Notes: generated by a model not told the origin, from the letters alone. Positions 36,363 through 48,922 are shown, counted from the first letter of the stretch. The stretch is DNA of 64,000 nucleotides from Aurifilum marmelostoma (GCA_027559495.1 JAMXSV010000006.1:248001-312000); one strand, 5' to 3'. Numbers and translations are program-made.

Positions 36363-39300
36363 GCCGAGACATCTACTGCTGCTGCCGAGAAAAAGGATGA
36401 TGCGGTCAAGAATTTGGGCCTCGGCGTGAGGGGGGCTGCTGCGCTTCTCCTCGGGCTCCGCCTCTGGCTGTAGCGTCGTCGGCATGGCCTCATCTTCGTC
36501 GTCCTCCTCTAGTCCAACGGCTGGGATCCCCGCGTTGGTGCAGTTGTCGCCCTGCTCCGAGCAGATCGAGGTGTGAGCAGACGATGGCTGAGGTGTGGGT
36601 AGGGTCCGCTTGTCCAGGGACCACCGCACGAGCATCTGCTCCAGCGTCTTGGACCTCACGGGCTTCGCGAGGTAGTCGTCCATACCCGCCCTCCTGCACT
36701 TCTCCTGGTCGCCCTGGATAGCTGACGCTGTCATGGCCACAATGGGAACGTCTCGTATGTAGGTTTTGTAGGGGAAGTGGTGGCGTATCAGATGTGTGGC
36801 TTTGTAGCCGTCACAGATAGGCATCTGTCGGGATGAAGAGGTATGTGTCAGAACCACCAAGAACAGGGCCTGTCTAAGAAGGAAACAGGTGAGAAACCCT
36901 AAAGACGAACTTACCTGCACATCCATCAGGATGATATTGGGCTTCGGGTTCTGCCCGTTCTGCGCCGAGGCGAGGTATTCCAGCGCCTCGCGTCCATTCC
37001 AGGCCGCGGCGACGCTGAACCCCAACTTCTTGATCGTCTTGGTGGCGATCTGCTGATTGATGGCGTTGTCCTCAACGACCAGCACGTGGACCTTGGCGCG
37101 CTCATCCGGGGAGAGGCTCCCCTCAGCAGCAGGCATGATCGGGCCCTTCAGCTTTGTGGGCATCTTGCTCTTCTCCGCCGGACCTCCCGCGAATTCTCCA
37201 TTGGGCGGGTTCCCCAAGGCTTCGAAGTCGGAGGAGTTGCACGATACACTCATCTCCGACTGGAGCCGATCCGGCAGGGGTTGGATCTTGACCAGGTTCG
37301 ACGACTGTGTGTCCTGAGGCTTGTTGAACGGCACCCAGAAGGACGCTGTAGTCCCCTGGTTGGGGACAGACTCTAGGGTCATACGGCCGTGCATGAGTTC
37401 AAGAAGGCTCTTGCAGATTGTCAGCCCCAGGCCTGTTCCACCGAATTTCCTCGCTGTTGATGCATCGCCTTGACTGAACGGCTGGAACAGTCTCTTGCGA
37501 ATCTCTTCGTCCATGCCGATGCCGGTATCCTGCACAACGAATCGGATCTCCACCATATCGTCCGTCTCCCGCTCCTTGGTGAGTGACAGCCTGACAAAGC
37601 CCTGGTGCGTGAACTTGATGCTGTTGGTGAGCAGATTCGTGATGATCTGTCGCACCCGGCCCGGGTCACCAAGGACAACAAGATCGTCGGCAATGTCGGG
37701 TGCGATGTCCGCGATAATCTCCAGATTCTTCCGCTGGGCGGCGAAACTGAGCATTTTATGCACGTCTCTCACTGATGTGTACAAGGACGTTAGACTTGAA
37801 CTGGTCTACTCAGGCCCAACACAATCTTTGCTCAGACTGACCTATGACAGACATGCGGAACTGGACCTCCTCAATGTCCATGCGTCCAGACTCGACCTTT
37901 GAGAAGTCCAAAATATCGTTGATGACCGTCAACAAAGCATTAGCCGACCGGAAAATGTTTTCGGCATACTCTCGCTGCTCGCCATCCATGTCGACGTCTA
38001 ACAGGAGCTCTGCCATACCTATTCTTCGGATCAGCCTTTTTTTTCTTCTTTTCTTTCTTTTTCGCTTTTGCCTTTGAATTGGTGCTCCAACTTACCAATG
38101 ACTCCGGTAATAGGAGTACGGATTTCGTGAGACATCTAGACACTCTGTTAGCCTCAGAGAGTGAGGGAGGAGCACGGGTGGCCGCTCGGACTCACATTGG
38201 CCAGAAACTGGCTTTTCAACCTGCTGGCCTCCTTAGCAGCCGCCTCGTTCGCCAGCAGCTGTTGCTTCTCCTTGGCCTGGGCTTCGAGAACGGCCTCTTT
38301 TGCCTTCAGCTCTGTCACATCCATGATGATGCCGATCGCGCCCTCTATGTCATTGTCTGGTATACTGTCGCTCCGCCCCTCTGGTTTCGACCCTGTCTGC
38401 GCCTTCTTGACGGTCATCGGCAGGAATCTTGTCCGGTAATGCCGGTCATCTACGATTGTCAGCATATCTGTCTGGCCAAAAATACGAAGATCGAGACGGA
38501 GACTTGTGGCTAACCTATGCTGTGCTCGACCAGAACGTCGCCGGACCTCCGCTCGAAGATCGCGTCGACGGCCGACAGAAAATCAGGCCGCTGGCCCACA
38601 GGCAGTTCCGGATGCAGACGATTGAAAACTTCATCCATATTTCCTCCTATGCACCAGCTGGGCGAGGGGCCATGATTCGCGCTCGCGTGCTCGATGAGAG
38701 CCCCTTCGAGCATGGTGATCCTGCGGTCCAGGTCCACGGTGAAGATGGTAACGTGGGCATGGGCGATGACGCTGAGAAGCTGCTGGCGCGTCCTCCTCGC
38801 GGCGAGTTTCGACTCGATGCTGTCGTGCACATCGGTACACGTGCCGAACCATTTCTCGATCTTCCCGGTCTCCGGGCTCATGAGGGGCATAGCCCTGCCT
38901 AGCATCCAACGCCACTCACCCTCTTTAGTTCGACAGCGATACTCCGCGCTGTACGGGTCGCCGGTGCGCATACTGTGCTCCCACCTCTTGGCGGTCGCGG
39001 GTCTGTCGTCCGGGTGCAGGGCTTGCGTCCACTTCCATCGCCCCAAGGACTCCTCCAGGCTCATACCCGTGAACTCGGACCATCGCGTGTTGAAGAAATC
39101 GAGGCTGCCCCATGGATCGGTCGTCCATACTAGCTGTGGTATGATGTCACAGATGGTTTTGAACCTCTCGGCATCCCTCTCCTTGAGCTGGTCAATCTCC
39201 TTGGCTATCTTCGTGACGTCTCGGCACGTGATAATTCCAGCTAGGAACTCGCCCGTCTCCTCGTCACGGATCGCCTCGGCCAGGATATCTAACACGAGCC

Positions 39301-40747
39301 TCTTACCGTCTGGGTCGATGATGCCACACCTCATGCCAGAGAAAGGCGTCTGGGTCCTCAGAAGAATGGCAATGGGGTATTCCTCGTGCTCAAGCACTCT
39401 ACTGAAGTCCTCGGTGTACACAATCCAATTTGCCAATACGTCCATGCCTGCGGTTGATTTATCGAATGCAGCTCCCTTGATCATTAATCTCCGGCAAGCC
39501 GCATTTGGATACGCTATCGTACCATCCTTCCACATGGCTATGATGGGAGTTTCCGTGGTGTCGAGGAGGGCCTCCTTGATGATGAGTGTTTTTTGGAGAA
39601 GCGACGGCGCACTCTGCACGGATTTGAAGGGGGGTCCCATGGGCGGGAAGGGGCTTGAGGACAAGGACACGGCGTTCGGACTGATTCGCATTGAGGGTGA
39701 AGTGGCCGAGTGGCTGGACGATACCGACGGAGGACCGGATGAAGGAGATAACATCATCTTCTTCTCGGCAGATTCGAGAGCGCTCAGCCGTGCCACGGCC
39801 TTTGTTCTTGTGCTCATGTCTGAGGTGGACTCGGTGTTGGTGAACGTGAGGGTAAAGTACGTCTGACGACCCGCAATCTCCAGCACGCTTATGATCATCT
39901 TGGCATAAGTCTGGCTCTCAGGGTCGAGACTGTTTGCTCGCCGGGAGGAGCGTAACATCGACTGGTCGATGTCATTCCGTGACACAATCACTTCAACGAC
40001 AGTCTGTTGAGGGGAATGGCTGGGCCGTCTCTTGTCCCCAAAGTTGTCCGTAGTGGGGGTCGCATCGCCGTGTCCAGGACGGACCTTGGGCTCCGCTCGG
40101 CCGTTGCTCGTCGGAGCCCGAGGCGAGCTCACGTCCTCCGCGACCGTATCGAGAAAGGGCTCCCAGGACACCCATATCGGCTTTCCATCCTGGACCATGT
40201 CGATTCCCACCTGAGACAACGACTGCCCGTGGATCTGCTCCAGGACATTGGACGCCTGGTCGACACCGCCCTTGTTGGACTCAGATATCAGACCCAACAG
40301 CTTTCCCATAGCCTCGTTGGCCAGCACGACAGTCTTGTAGTTGTCCAGCACTAGTACAGGCACCGGCAGAAATTGTAAGGCCGAAAAGGCTAGCTGGCCG
40401 GGTGTGATGGAAGGCATCTCGAGCCGGAACGGGCTGTTTGGAATTTCTGTGTCACCAGCCGTGTTGTCGATGGGGGAGCGGCGCCCGCCGCGCGATTGGG
40501 TTGGAGAAACATTGCTCTGGCTGTCTGGTGCTGATGCTGCTGCTGCTCCTGTCGAGGACGGCCTGTCGTTTCCCGGAAAGGCTGTGTCGTCACCACCAAA
40601 GGCTCTGTCGTCACCACCAAAGGCTGTCTGTGGCGAGCCAGACGCAGGTCTCTCGGGCAGAGCTAGATCATGTGGCAGATGATTGCCGTCCCTCATCGTG
40701 GTCGAGGGTGTGGCAGCTGGATCCCCCTTCGCGACAGAGCCAAACAT
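36065..40747 (-). CDS. Multi-PAS hybrid histidine kinase (HisKA-HATPase-REC), frameshift near the C-terminus
   Basis: Sensor kinase feeding a phosphorelay through a histidine phosphotransfer protein. Exons, in transcription order: 38515-40747, 38196-38449, 38096-38135, 37842-38018, 36915-37771, 36065-36824, about 1,439 residues once one base is discounted. PAS-like domains lie at about 115-305, 390-515, 525-640 and 660-800, then a coiled-coil linker. The H box is MSHEIRTPITGV with His at about 832. The N box is TNLLTNSIKFT near 951, and the G box is FGGTGLGL. The receiver domain (about 1134-1260) has phospho-Asp near 1185 in ILMDVQMP and the conserved Lys in LAKP. It has no membrane segment, so it is probably cytosolic. 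In the last exon a C6 run at 36430-36435 carries one extra base: read literally, the tail becomes poly-Ala/Thr and ends at 36264; the other frame gives poly-Gln and a tail ending RRRMS. It may belong to the DCC-1-like class, which I cannot confirm. Confidence 0.88.
36295..36363 (-). repeat. Poly-Gln coding triplet repeat in kinase tail
   Basis: A run of CAG/CAA codons (CTG/TTG on the plus strand) codes for about twenty glutamines broken by one arginine in the frame that continues to the RRRMS terminus. In the shifted frame the same DNA reads Ala and Thr, so the frame of this repeat decides the true C-terminus of the kinase. Confidence 0.75.
40577..40632 (-). repeat. Short in-frame tandem repeat in the kinase N-terminus
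   Basis: Near-identical 18-base units (tcaccaccaaaggct-type on the plus strand) occur back to back, coding for repeated TAFGGDD/RAFGGDD segments at about residues 40-62 of the histidine kinase. The unit count may vary between strains. It lies in a disordered region before the first PAS domain. Confidence 0.7.
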
Positions 40748-43397
40748 GTCGCCGTGAGAGCTGGCATGGGCGTCCTCGCAAAGGCGTCCAGGGCCCCTGT
40801 CGGAAAGGTGTTGGCTTTAAGGACAAAATACTGCTATCGTTCCTCTTGAAGGAAGAAATTTGGCCGAGAGAGTGTGCACAAGGAGGTTGGGTGACTCCTT
40901 TCTCGTGCTGACACGTCCAGCAATTGGCGAATAGTATCTCGGAACTGCGACTGCACGAGTTCATGTGTTGACAGACGAGAAGCAGCAGCAGAGCTGGGCG
41001 AGGATGGGTCTGGGCCAAAGCCAAGAAAGCTTCTGGCTACTAGTCTAAGAGAAGCCGGCGTAATGGTTTGGTTATGCCGATGATGAACAGGGTAGGGTGG
41101 TAAACAACCGGGACGAGTGGAATCAATGGACTGCGGAGGGCTCGGCCTATATCCACAGGGTCCTCGAGGATGCTGAGCCGAAAATGATGGCAAGCTGAAA
41201 GTGTCGTGGTGGTGGTTGGTGGCGGGGGGAGAGAGGTGGGGTTGAGACCAAGTAGCTGATTGACTGACTGACTGACTTGGGGAGACGACAACTTGGCGAG
41301 CAGAAGGGCAAAAAAAGGAAAGAAAAAAAAAGGTAGATGAAGAACAGTGAGGCTACGCACAGGGCATACTTGGAAGAATGATGATGCGGCGCTGCGGATT
41401 AGGTGGCTAACACAAGACAGCGGGACGACAGAAACAGACCAGCAGAAGACGGATCTAGAACATCTACCCAGTCTGACCTGACTAGCAATCAGCAGCAGCG
41501 TCAAATTGGGCAACGTGACCCTGGGTCCTCGAGAGAATGTGGATGTAGGGGGGCCGTTGTCTTGCAGCCTTGCAAGCCTCGCAGCAACTGCGGCACCGTT
41601 GAGCTTTGAGAAGTGCAGACAGATGTTGGCAGTCAGAGGGAGAGAGAAAGAAGTTGCGTCATGCACCACGGCCGTCAAGTGCCGTTCCTTCTTCATTTGA
41701 GGTTAAAGTTTGGCCTGGCGGAGAACAGCTCGAGAAAGAGTAGAACGCAAATAGAGTTTGGGCAGCGTCCACCAACACTATCCAGGTCCGGCATAGCCGC
41801 TAGTCTGCAGCATTGGTCGGAAGCAGAGATGTCCCTGTTGGGAGGTGATCTTCACGAAAATTTCAGCCTCTTTCCACACGGTAGCTACCAATACATGCAT
41901 ACAACCTTGGATTCAATATGTTTCTGACCATGCCGCGCGAGGGGTATGCGGTCGGCTTGATGTGAATGCCCTCTCTCGATTCTATCGTCTTCCATACACG
42001 ACAGCTAGGGGTGGGGGCCTGTCTCCAGCTGACAATGACACGCAGCGAAGTCTCGACCGCGACGGCTTCGCGTAACCGTCCTAGCTGAGTCCCAGATCTG
42101 TCTCAACGCCACGTACGACAATGACACGGCGGTAAGTAGGTCATAGTGGAGAGAGAGAGACACACACACACACACACACACAGAGAGAGAGAGACAGAAT
42201 GGTATTGGACTTGACTGTAAGGCATGTGAGGTCCCTGGAGAGCGAGAATGTTTCGTCCCATAAAGACCCTGCCGTGGTGGAGAAGGCCGCCACACGTGTG
42301 TGTCGCGAGACCACTGTGCTGTTTCCGTGTACTATGTCAGGATGATGAGAGAATGACATGCACGCATGCTCGATGGTATAGGCATCGGCCGATATACACC
42401 ACCCGTCATAGAGATGGTCGTTCGATCCTGGGCCAGCCTCGTCTAGGCGGGGGTTGCATCGTGATAGTTACACAGCAGAGGGGTCCTGCATGGTAGTGTT
42501 CCATTCTCTCGTTATGGTGGGAGGGGAGGTTTCGCGTGGTGACGACATTTGCACGCAGCAGTTCTGCCGAGACCCTTCAAACGGGCGAACTGGTTGCCCT
42601 GCAGGGACTCGAGGAGACCCTGACGAACTTCTTCTCAGTGGTCCAGATGGTAAGCAGGTGCCCTGGTGCCCCACCAGTGCCCACCATAACAACAGAAGTC
42701 ACGGGCAGCAAGCGCCTGGGTGCTAAGGTGCCCCCTCAGCCCCTCCCCCCAGGGAGAGGAATTTTGCTGGCTTGTCAGTGCCAAGACCTAGACCAAGTCT
42801 CATCCCCAGGTCCCTGCAGAGAATACGTAGTAGGAAGGGGTCCCCACCCAGTACATGATCATTGGACACGTGCCTCGGACGTAGAGATGGGTTCCATGTA
42901 CTGTGGTACCATAGTATTCGCGAGGGGCAAAAAAGATCGAGGATCTGCAAATCCCATACCCAGAACTTCGACACCTCACCAGGGCGGCTGACGTCATTTT
43001 TTTCTTCTTCTTTTTTTCTTCTTCCTAATGTAGTGTGCCATGTATCATAGTAGCTTGCTTCGCTTCGATTACCTTGGCCTCCGGTATACCTGACTGGTCA
43101 GAGACCACGACGCTTGCATGACAATGTCTGGGTGCGGATCGAGGTCAGTGGCTCCGCGGACCCTTACTGCGTACTGTCAGTTGCGTACAGGTAGTTAAAG
43201 TACCCCCCAAAGGTGAACGGGAACGTGCGATCCCGAGACCAGAGAGGAGGAGTGAAGGGCAAGCTCGGCCGCTGTCATTGCTTCTGGAGCTGGTGCCAGA
43301 GGGGTATCATGCCTACATACGCTGCCTCCAGGTCCCATCGCATCGTGGTGGACCCTCTTTCTCATTCGCAACGAAGCTTGGACCTACGCGCACAATC
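40748..43397. other. Upstream region of the histidine kinase gene, no other gene seen
   Basis: About 2.65 kb between the kinase start and the 3' end of the WLM protease gene. It contains a GA/CA dinucleotide repeat at about 42150-42196 and a GTACCATAGTA motif at 42906-42916. A 218-codon minus-strand frame at 41040-41696 is rich in Ser, Leu and Pro with no domain, and is more likely leader or promoter DNA of the kinase. Confidence 0.5.
42150..42196 (+). repeat. Compound (GA)n-(CA)n-(GA)n microsatellite
   Basis: GA units, then about eleven CA units, then GA units, in the upstream region of the histidine kinase gene. Confidence 0.88.
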
Positions 43398-44829
43398 TCA
43401 CTTGGAGCTCTCCTTGACGTTTCCACACTGACCACAGCTCCACCACTGCCGCTCCACGACGTTACCACACCGCGAACACTCCCAGAACGACGGACCACCT
43501 GGTGCAGGTGGTGGCGTCTTGCTTGCACCGCTACTACTGTTCCTGAACGACACCATCCTTGAGTGCGCTAAGTCTGAACCTGTATGTGGCCGGGACTGCC
43601 GATTTCTGCCAGCCGGACTTGGACGCGGCCGCTTTTTAGCCCTCTCCTGTGTCTCCTGCTCTGCCAGCTGTCTCGTCGCGGACTCTGACCGCGTGGTCCC
43701 GCACGCATCACAGCTGAGAAAGTTGGGCGGGTTGTGTAGTGTACAGATCTCGCAGGCCCAACCACTTGGAGCAGGGAGATGGGCGGATGATGCCGGGGCG
43801 GGCTCGGGACTCGCGCTCATCGACAGTTCAGGGCCATCCGGCCGCGACCACTCCGGCACTGGCGGCGGCGGCGGCGGCCTGCTTGAGCTCTCGCCATTTC
43901 TCGACGTAGAGGTGAAGGCGCCGCCGCCGTTGCCGGCAGGGAAATCCGGACTTGGTAGTATGTAGTCCTTGCCGTGGATTCGCTTCTCATCTTCCTGGAC
44001 CAGCTCCCATAGGGCCTGTGCGATAGCCGCCTCATTAGCAGCGTCCTCCTCCGCCTGCGTCCTAAACCCATTCTTTGTCGCCGTCTCGGCGATGTTGTGT
44101 ATCTCCTGGTCGGTATAGTTGGTGCTCGCGCAGCCACGATCCATCCTGTTTCTCCTCTCGACGGCATTCGTGATGACCTGACGTATGTCCTGGCCCCGAT
44201 GTATCGGTGCGCCACCGAGCCTCTGGCCAGATCCTCGAGACCGTTCGGCCTGCCGCGCCCTTTCCTCGGCCGCAGCACGTGCGAGACGGCGGGCTTCTCG
44301 CGGCGGGACCCTGGTGCTGCCTCCAAGCATGTGCCCTCGGCCGAGGAAGCCCTCGCCCGTGTAGCCCTTCATGGCCAAGCCCTCGTGCTCATCACGCAGC
44401 TGATCCCACAGCGCGTGAAACTGGGCGTCGTGGGGCCCGTGGACGTTGTGTGCCAGCTCGTGGAGCATCGTGTCTGTGACCTGCTCGATCGGGAGGAACT
44501 GCGTACGGTCACCGGGGTATCGCAGTCGTAGCATGATCTTCTGGCCCCTATTTACGTTCAAGCCTGGAAGGCAAAGGACGAAATTAGCTTCAAGCAGCCC
44601 CCTTGCCCCTCCTTCTTAGTGATGTGGACTGCCTAAGGTTACCTAAAAGGTTCTGTTGCGTGGGGTAGAATTCGCAAAGCTCCGAGACCTTCCAGCCTCT
44701 GGCTCTCATGATGGGTTTGACCAGGGAAGCAATCTTCCTCAGGCTGTGGAGGGCCTCATCCGCGCGGGGCAGTTCCCTGAGGTGTCTGTAGGACAGGACC
44801 TGTGCATCGTGCTCTCGTTGCTGGGCCAT
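43398..44829 (-). CDS. wss1: WLM-domain metalloprotease, Wss1 type
   Basis: Zinc protease of the Wss1/SPRTN type, which in yeast cleaves SUMO-associated DNA-protein crosslinks with Cdc48. Exons are 44643-44829 and 43398-44563, coding for 450 residues. The WLM domain has the metal site HELAHNVHGPHD at about 97-108, followed by the conserved GYTGEGFLGRGHMLGG. A charged and Pro-rich linker leads to two RanBP2-type zinc fingers, one beginning WACEICTLHNPPNFLSC and a terminal one with WECSRCGNVVERQWWSC. Tandem C-terminal fingers suggest ubiquitin or SUMO-chain recognition. I do not see a clear Cdc48-binding SHP box. The ATG at 44829 opens the conserved MAQQREHDAQVLSY start, and the 79-nt intron falls within LLGLN. 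The gene is divergent from the aspartic protease gene 2.4 kb away. Confidence 0.92.
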
Positions 44830-45633
44830 GGTGAGGATGGGTGGGCAGCACTGCAGGAGTGTGTGTTACGCTGCGTAGAATGCACCACAAAGACGAGCCC
44901 GGATGACGATGGTCGCTTGGGTCATGCACGGCTGAAAGAGACGGGAAGTCCACAGCACTAGGATGGGTCAAGACCGACAAGAGTGTAAATGCATGAGCAT
45001 TGAGGGACTGTCAGCAGAACTCCAGAATCACATCGAATGGAAGAAAAAGGGTCAATAAGTCAGCAGCAATGACAACATCACAGAGTGGCGTGCTGCGGTT
45101 GGTGGTCGAGAAGCTTCTGTTCGATCTGGATGGCCAATTCCACGTCGTCACGAGCCACTCTGGGCAGTAAGACGCGTATAGTGGTTTCTGCCTGTCGTTG
45201 GGGAGCCCTGTAGAGCGCTGGACGTGGCGGGCTCAGCTCCCCCACCCACCCCGCTGTCTTGCGGCACGGACGGGACCCCATAACGCCTCTCCGTTGTGTC
45301 CGTCAACAGACATAAGCCAAGAGGTGCGCTTTTCGTCTCGACCATTCCCAGTCCATCCGATCTGAAGCTTCGAGTGAGGTCAGACTCACTCCCTGACAGC
45401 TGGATACCTCCAGCCACTGCGCCAAGGTGCCATCATATTATCCACACTCGCGTCTTCGCGTTCAATTGAGCGTCGTACTGGACCTCCTCACTTCTCGATC
45501 TTGACCAGCCATCCTCCTTCTCAAGGCAGACGGACATACAATAAGGCGTCGCAATTTAATTATCTTTCCTTTCAAGCCGATGCTCGTCAGCTGAAAACAT
45601 TGCAGAAGACCTGGCAGCGCTTCCACTATGCGC

Positions 45634-45670
45634 GACACCAGTCGTCAGACACCAGTCGTCAGACTCCAGT
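45634..45670 (+). repeat. Short tandem repeat, about 15 bp unit
   Basis: Two full and one partial copies of a caccagtcgtcag-type unit in the wss1 upstream region. Their role is unknown. Confidence 0.7.
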
Positions 45671-46387
45671 CTCTCGATTCACATGGCAGATGCAGGAAAG
45701 TGATGCATATTGACCATAAGAAAGTGAGGACTGGCCGGAATGATAGAAATCCGTTATCGGTTAAAATTCGACGCAGATGCCGCTTCAGATCTTGCTACAT
45801 GCAAGGTCGATCCTCTCCCCGACTAAGTACTCACCTATAAGTACGACGCAGTTGCGTCTGCCAGTGTCCCGGGGGGGGGGGGGGTTTATCCTCCTTTATA
45901 ATGCACTGTCTCCTTCAAAGCTGATAAATTTTGATTGGTTTTCTTCTTGTCTTTCTTGTCCCCCCTTCGAGATATATATATATTATATTTTGTTGATGGT
46001 CAAAGATCCAAGAGGGGACGCAGGGAGGCTCTGCTGGACCTGTAACAAGCGTGGCGATTTAAACCCAGTCATTGAGTATCCGGAAGACGGTCATTAACCT
46101 CGACAGCTCTATCTTGTTCGGCCCGCAATCCCAATCTTTGATCTCGGCCATAGATCTCGTCTCAAAGTTCATCTCAACATCTCAAATGTGCGGCTGTCAA
46201 AAGATTGACAGGACTTTTTCATCTCGAGCCTGAGGCAGTGACGAACCCTTATCTCTTATGCTTCTTTTTAAGCTTGGTCCCGCCTCGGTGACTTTAGACA
46301 GCAGCAATTGTGCCAGACCGAAGGCGCATTAGACATTGAGAATCGCATGTGTCGATGATCCAATGAGATAGCACGGGCGTCAAGCCC

Positions 46388-46410
46388 TGTGTGTGTGTGT
46401 GTGTGTGTGT
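46388..46410 (+). repeat. (GT)n microsatellite
   Basis: About eleven TG/GT units between wss1 and the aspartic protease gene. Confidence 0.88.
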
Positions 46411-47219
46411 TCGCCGTGAGCTTGAGATCTACCCGTGCTGGCTCAGGGTTGTCTACCCAGGTGCACACTCTTCTTGCTCGCGCTCTCCCAAGCCGGACAT
46501 CTTGTATGATCTACCTTCACGCCGTCTCGCGCATATACAGCTGAGGCTTCTGAAGCAACCACGGCTAATTCCGTGCCCATAATTATCGCTTGGCCGCTGC
46601 ATCTTGGCTGAATTGGCGTCTCACCAAACCTCGGAGGAGACCCTGGTGATCGCCATTCTCAAACGCCGCCTCGGTATGCCGTTCTTTAGATTCCCGGCTG
46701 TCTGCCCGCCTCACCACTCATTTTACTCAATTCACCTGGCCATGAGACAGCTAGTACTGCGTAGAAAGAGGACGGGGAAGAAGGGGAAAAGAAAAAAAAA
46801 GACCCATAAAAATTGTATCGGATATAATTGGTTTTGGCGCCGGGTGGGCTGCCAGGAAACGGGGGCCGGTGCATGGTTGAGAAGGCCAGTACGATAATGG
46901 GGAAGCATGGTATAATGAAGAAGGCTCCGGTATTGCCCTTGTTGACGAGCGCATGAAGATGAACGATGGTCATACATGATACTGCCCTGGCAAGCGGTCG
47001 ATCACCTGCTAGGAAGTTTCTCACGGTATTTTCTTTCTCCCGTCGTTGTGCGCCGCTCCATCTCCTTCCAACCACAGGCAATGGGAGAAGGTACCTTCTC
47101 GTTCACTTCAAGGGCGTAGACTTCTTTGCTAGGGTGTTCTTGACTTCTTATTCTTTTGCTTCTCTTTCTTTATTTCCTGTGGTCTGGTATCACATTGACG
47201 CAGGGTAGACCACTACATC

Positions 47220-48922
47220 ATGAAATTCGTCGCCATCATCGCCCTGGGGGCGTCCCTCGCTGGTGCCGCGCCGGTCTCGAGCGCGCTGGAAAGCCTCCTG
47301 GAGTTGACCACAGAGCAGGTCGAGAGGTTCGAGGTTCTGACCCTCGGTGGCATGACCCTCCGCGCGGAGCAGACGCATAATAAAGGTTTCATGACATCTG
47401 GTCGAGGCCCGAGAGCGTACGTCCAGTCCCTGCGGAAATATACTCAGTTTGGTGCCACCATAGATCCCAGCCTGCTCTGCATCGTTGATGAGATCCTCCA
47501 GGAGCTGGGTCTGAGCAGCACGAATGTTCCGGACAGTTGCACGGACACGACTGGCGATGGCAGTAGCACCTCTTCTGGTGGAATTACGGGTGGAAGCAAT
47601 GGTAAATGCTCTGCGGTCCGAGTCCTGTTGTCGGGGACAATAAATTGCTGACATGTCCTCAAGGCACAGCACCGAACAGCACCACAACCAGCTCAACCAA
47701 AGGTAAGTTCAATCAGGCTTATCTCTGGTGTCTCTGGCTTGTATCACCCACTCGCATGTAGAACACCGCCGTTCCTGACCTCAGCACAGGCTCGGCATCT
47801 GCCATACCGCAGGCCAACGATGTGGAATACCTTACACCTGTGCAGATCGGCACGCCGCCGCAGACGGTGATGCTTGACTTCGACACGGGCTCCTCGGACC
47901 TGTGGGTATTCACCACGCAGACGCCCGCGGAGCAGTCTCAGGGCCACCAGCTGTACGACCCGGACTCCAGCTCGACGGCGTCCCAAGTTGCCAACGCCGA
48001 GTTCCAGATCACGTACGGTGACGGAAGTGGCGCCTCAGGTACTGTCTTTCGGGATGTCGTCACTGTCGGCGGCGTGAGCGTGCAGGACCAGGCCGTCGAG
48101 GGCGCCACGATGGTGGCTGGTTCTTTTACCGAGGACCAGGCGACGTCTGGGCTGCTGGGCCTCGCCATGGACAGCATCAACCAAGTGACCGACGGCGGCA
48201 CAACGCCTAACCCGCAAAAGACATTCTTTTCCAACGCTATGGCGAACCTAGCCATGCCGCTGTTCACTGCCAACCTGAAGCGCGGCGCCGGTAAGAAATC
48301 CTCACCCCACTCCATTGGCCACGGCGTGTAGACAAATCAATGTGGCGACGCAAGCTCGAGATAGAAACTTACTGACCTTGTACACGCCCTGCAATCCACA
48401 GCTGGAAACTACAATTTTGGCTTCGTAGACGAGTCTGAGTTCACGGGCAGCGTCAACTTCGTCGCCGTCAACAGCAGCCAGGGCTTCTGGCAGTTCTCGG
48501 CGAGCGGGATCGCAGTAGGCGAGGGCGATGCGATCGCGCTCCCGCACCAGGCCATTGCCGACACGGGCACGACGCTCATGCTGATGCCCGACGAGGCGGT
48601 CGAGGCGTACTACCAGCAGATCCCCTCGGCGCAGAACAGCCAGCAGCAAGGCGGGGTCGTGTTCAACTGTAACGACACCATCCCCTCGTTCACGGCCGTC
48701 ATCAGCGGGTACCAGGCCGTCGTCCCCGGCGACATCATCAAGTTTGCGCCCGTCACTGGGGACTCGATCGAGACCTCCGAGCTCTGCTTTGGGGGCATCC
48801 AGAGCAACAGCGGCCTAGGGTTTGCCATCTATGGCGACATCTTCCTCAAGGCGCAGTTCACTGTGTTTGATGGTGGGAACATGCGCATTGGCTTTGCCGC
48901 CAAGTCGGAGGGAAATTTCTAG
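47220..48922 (+). CDS. Secreted pepsin-like aspartic protease (family A1)
   Basis: Extracellular acid endopeptidase. Exons are 47220-47601, 47664-47702, 47790-48290 and 48402-48922, coding for 480 residues. The signal peptide MKFVAIIALGASLAGAAP is followed by a propeptide of about 120 residues that ends in a Ser/Thr/Gly-rich linker coded by the tiny 39-nt second exon. The mature enzyme starts near residue 150. The first catalytic Asp is at about 172 in DFDTGSSDLW, the flap is ITYGDGSGASG, and the second catalytic Asp is at about 361 in IADTGTTLM. Two Cys near the C-terminus (FNCNDTIP and SELCFGG) likely form the family disulfide. It ends KSEGNF without a GPI-type tail, so it is probably released. 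It resembles aspergillopepsin and penicillopepsin, although the linker is longer than in those enzymes. Confidence 0.93.

Larger units (their letters stand above)
44830..47219. other. Intergenic between wss1 and an aspartic protease gene
   Basis: A divergent interval of 2.4 kb that must include both promoters. It contains a short tandem repeat of about 15 bp (caccagtcgtcag) at 45634-45670, G14 at 45871-45884, a TA-rich block near 45972-45990 and a (GT)n microsatellite at about 46388-46410. No coding region was recognised. Confidence 0.5.

Noticed and set aside
41040..41696. A 218-codon minus-strand frame upstream of the histidine kinase
   Set aside because: Ser/Leu/Pro-rich without domain, and located where the kinase promoter and leader should be.
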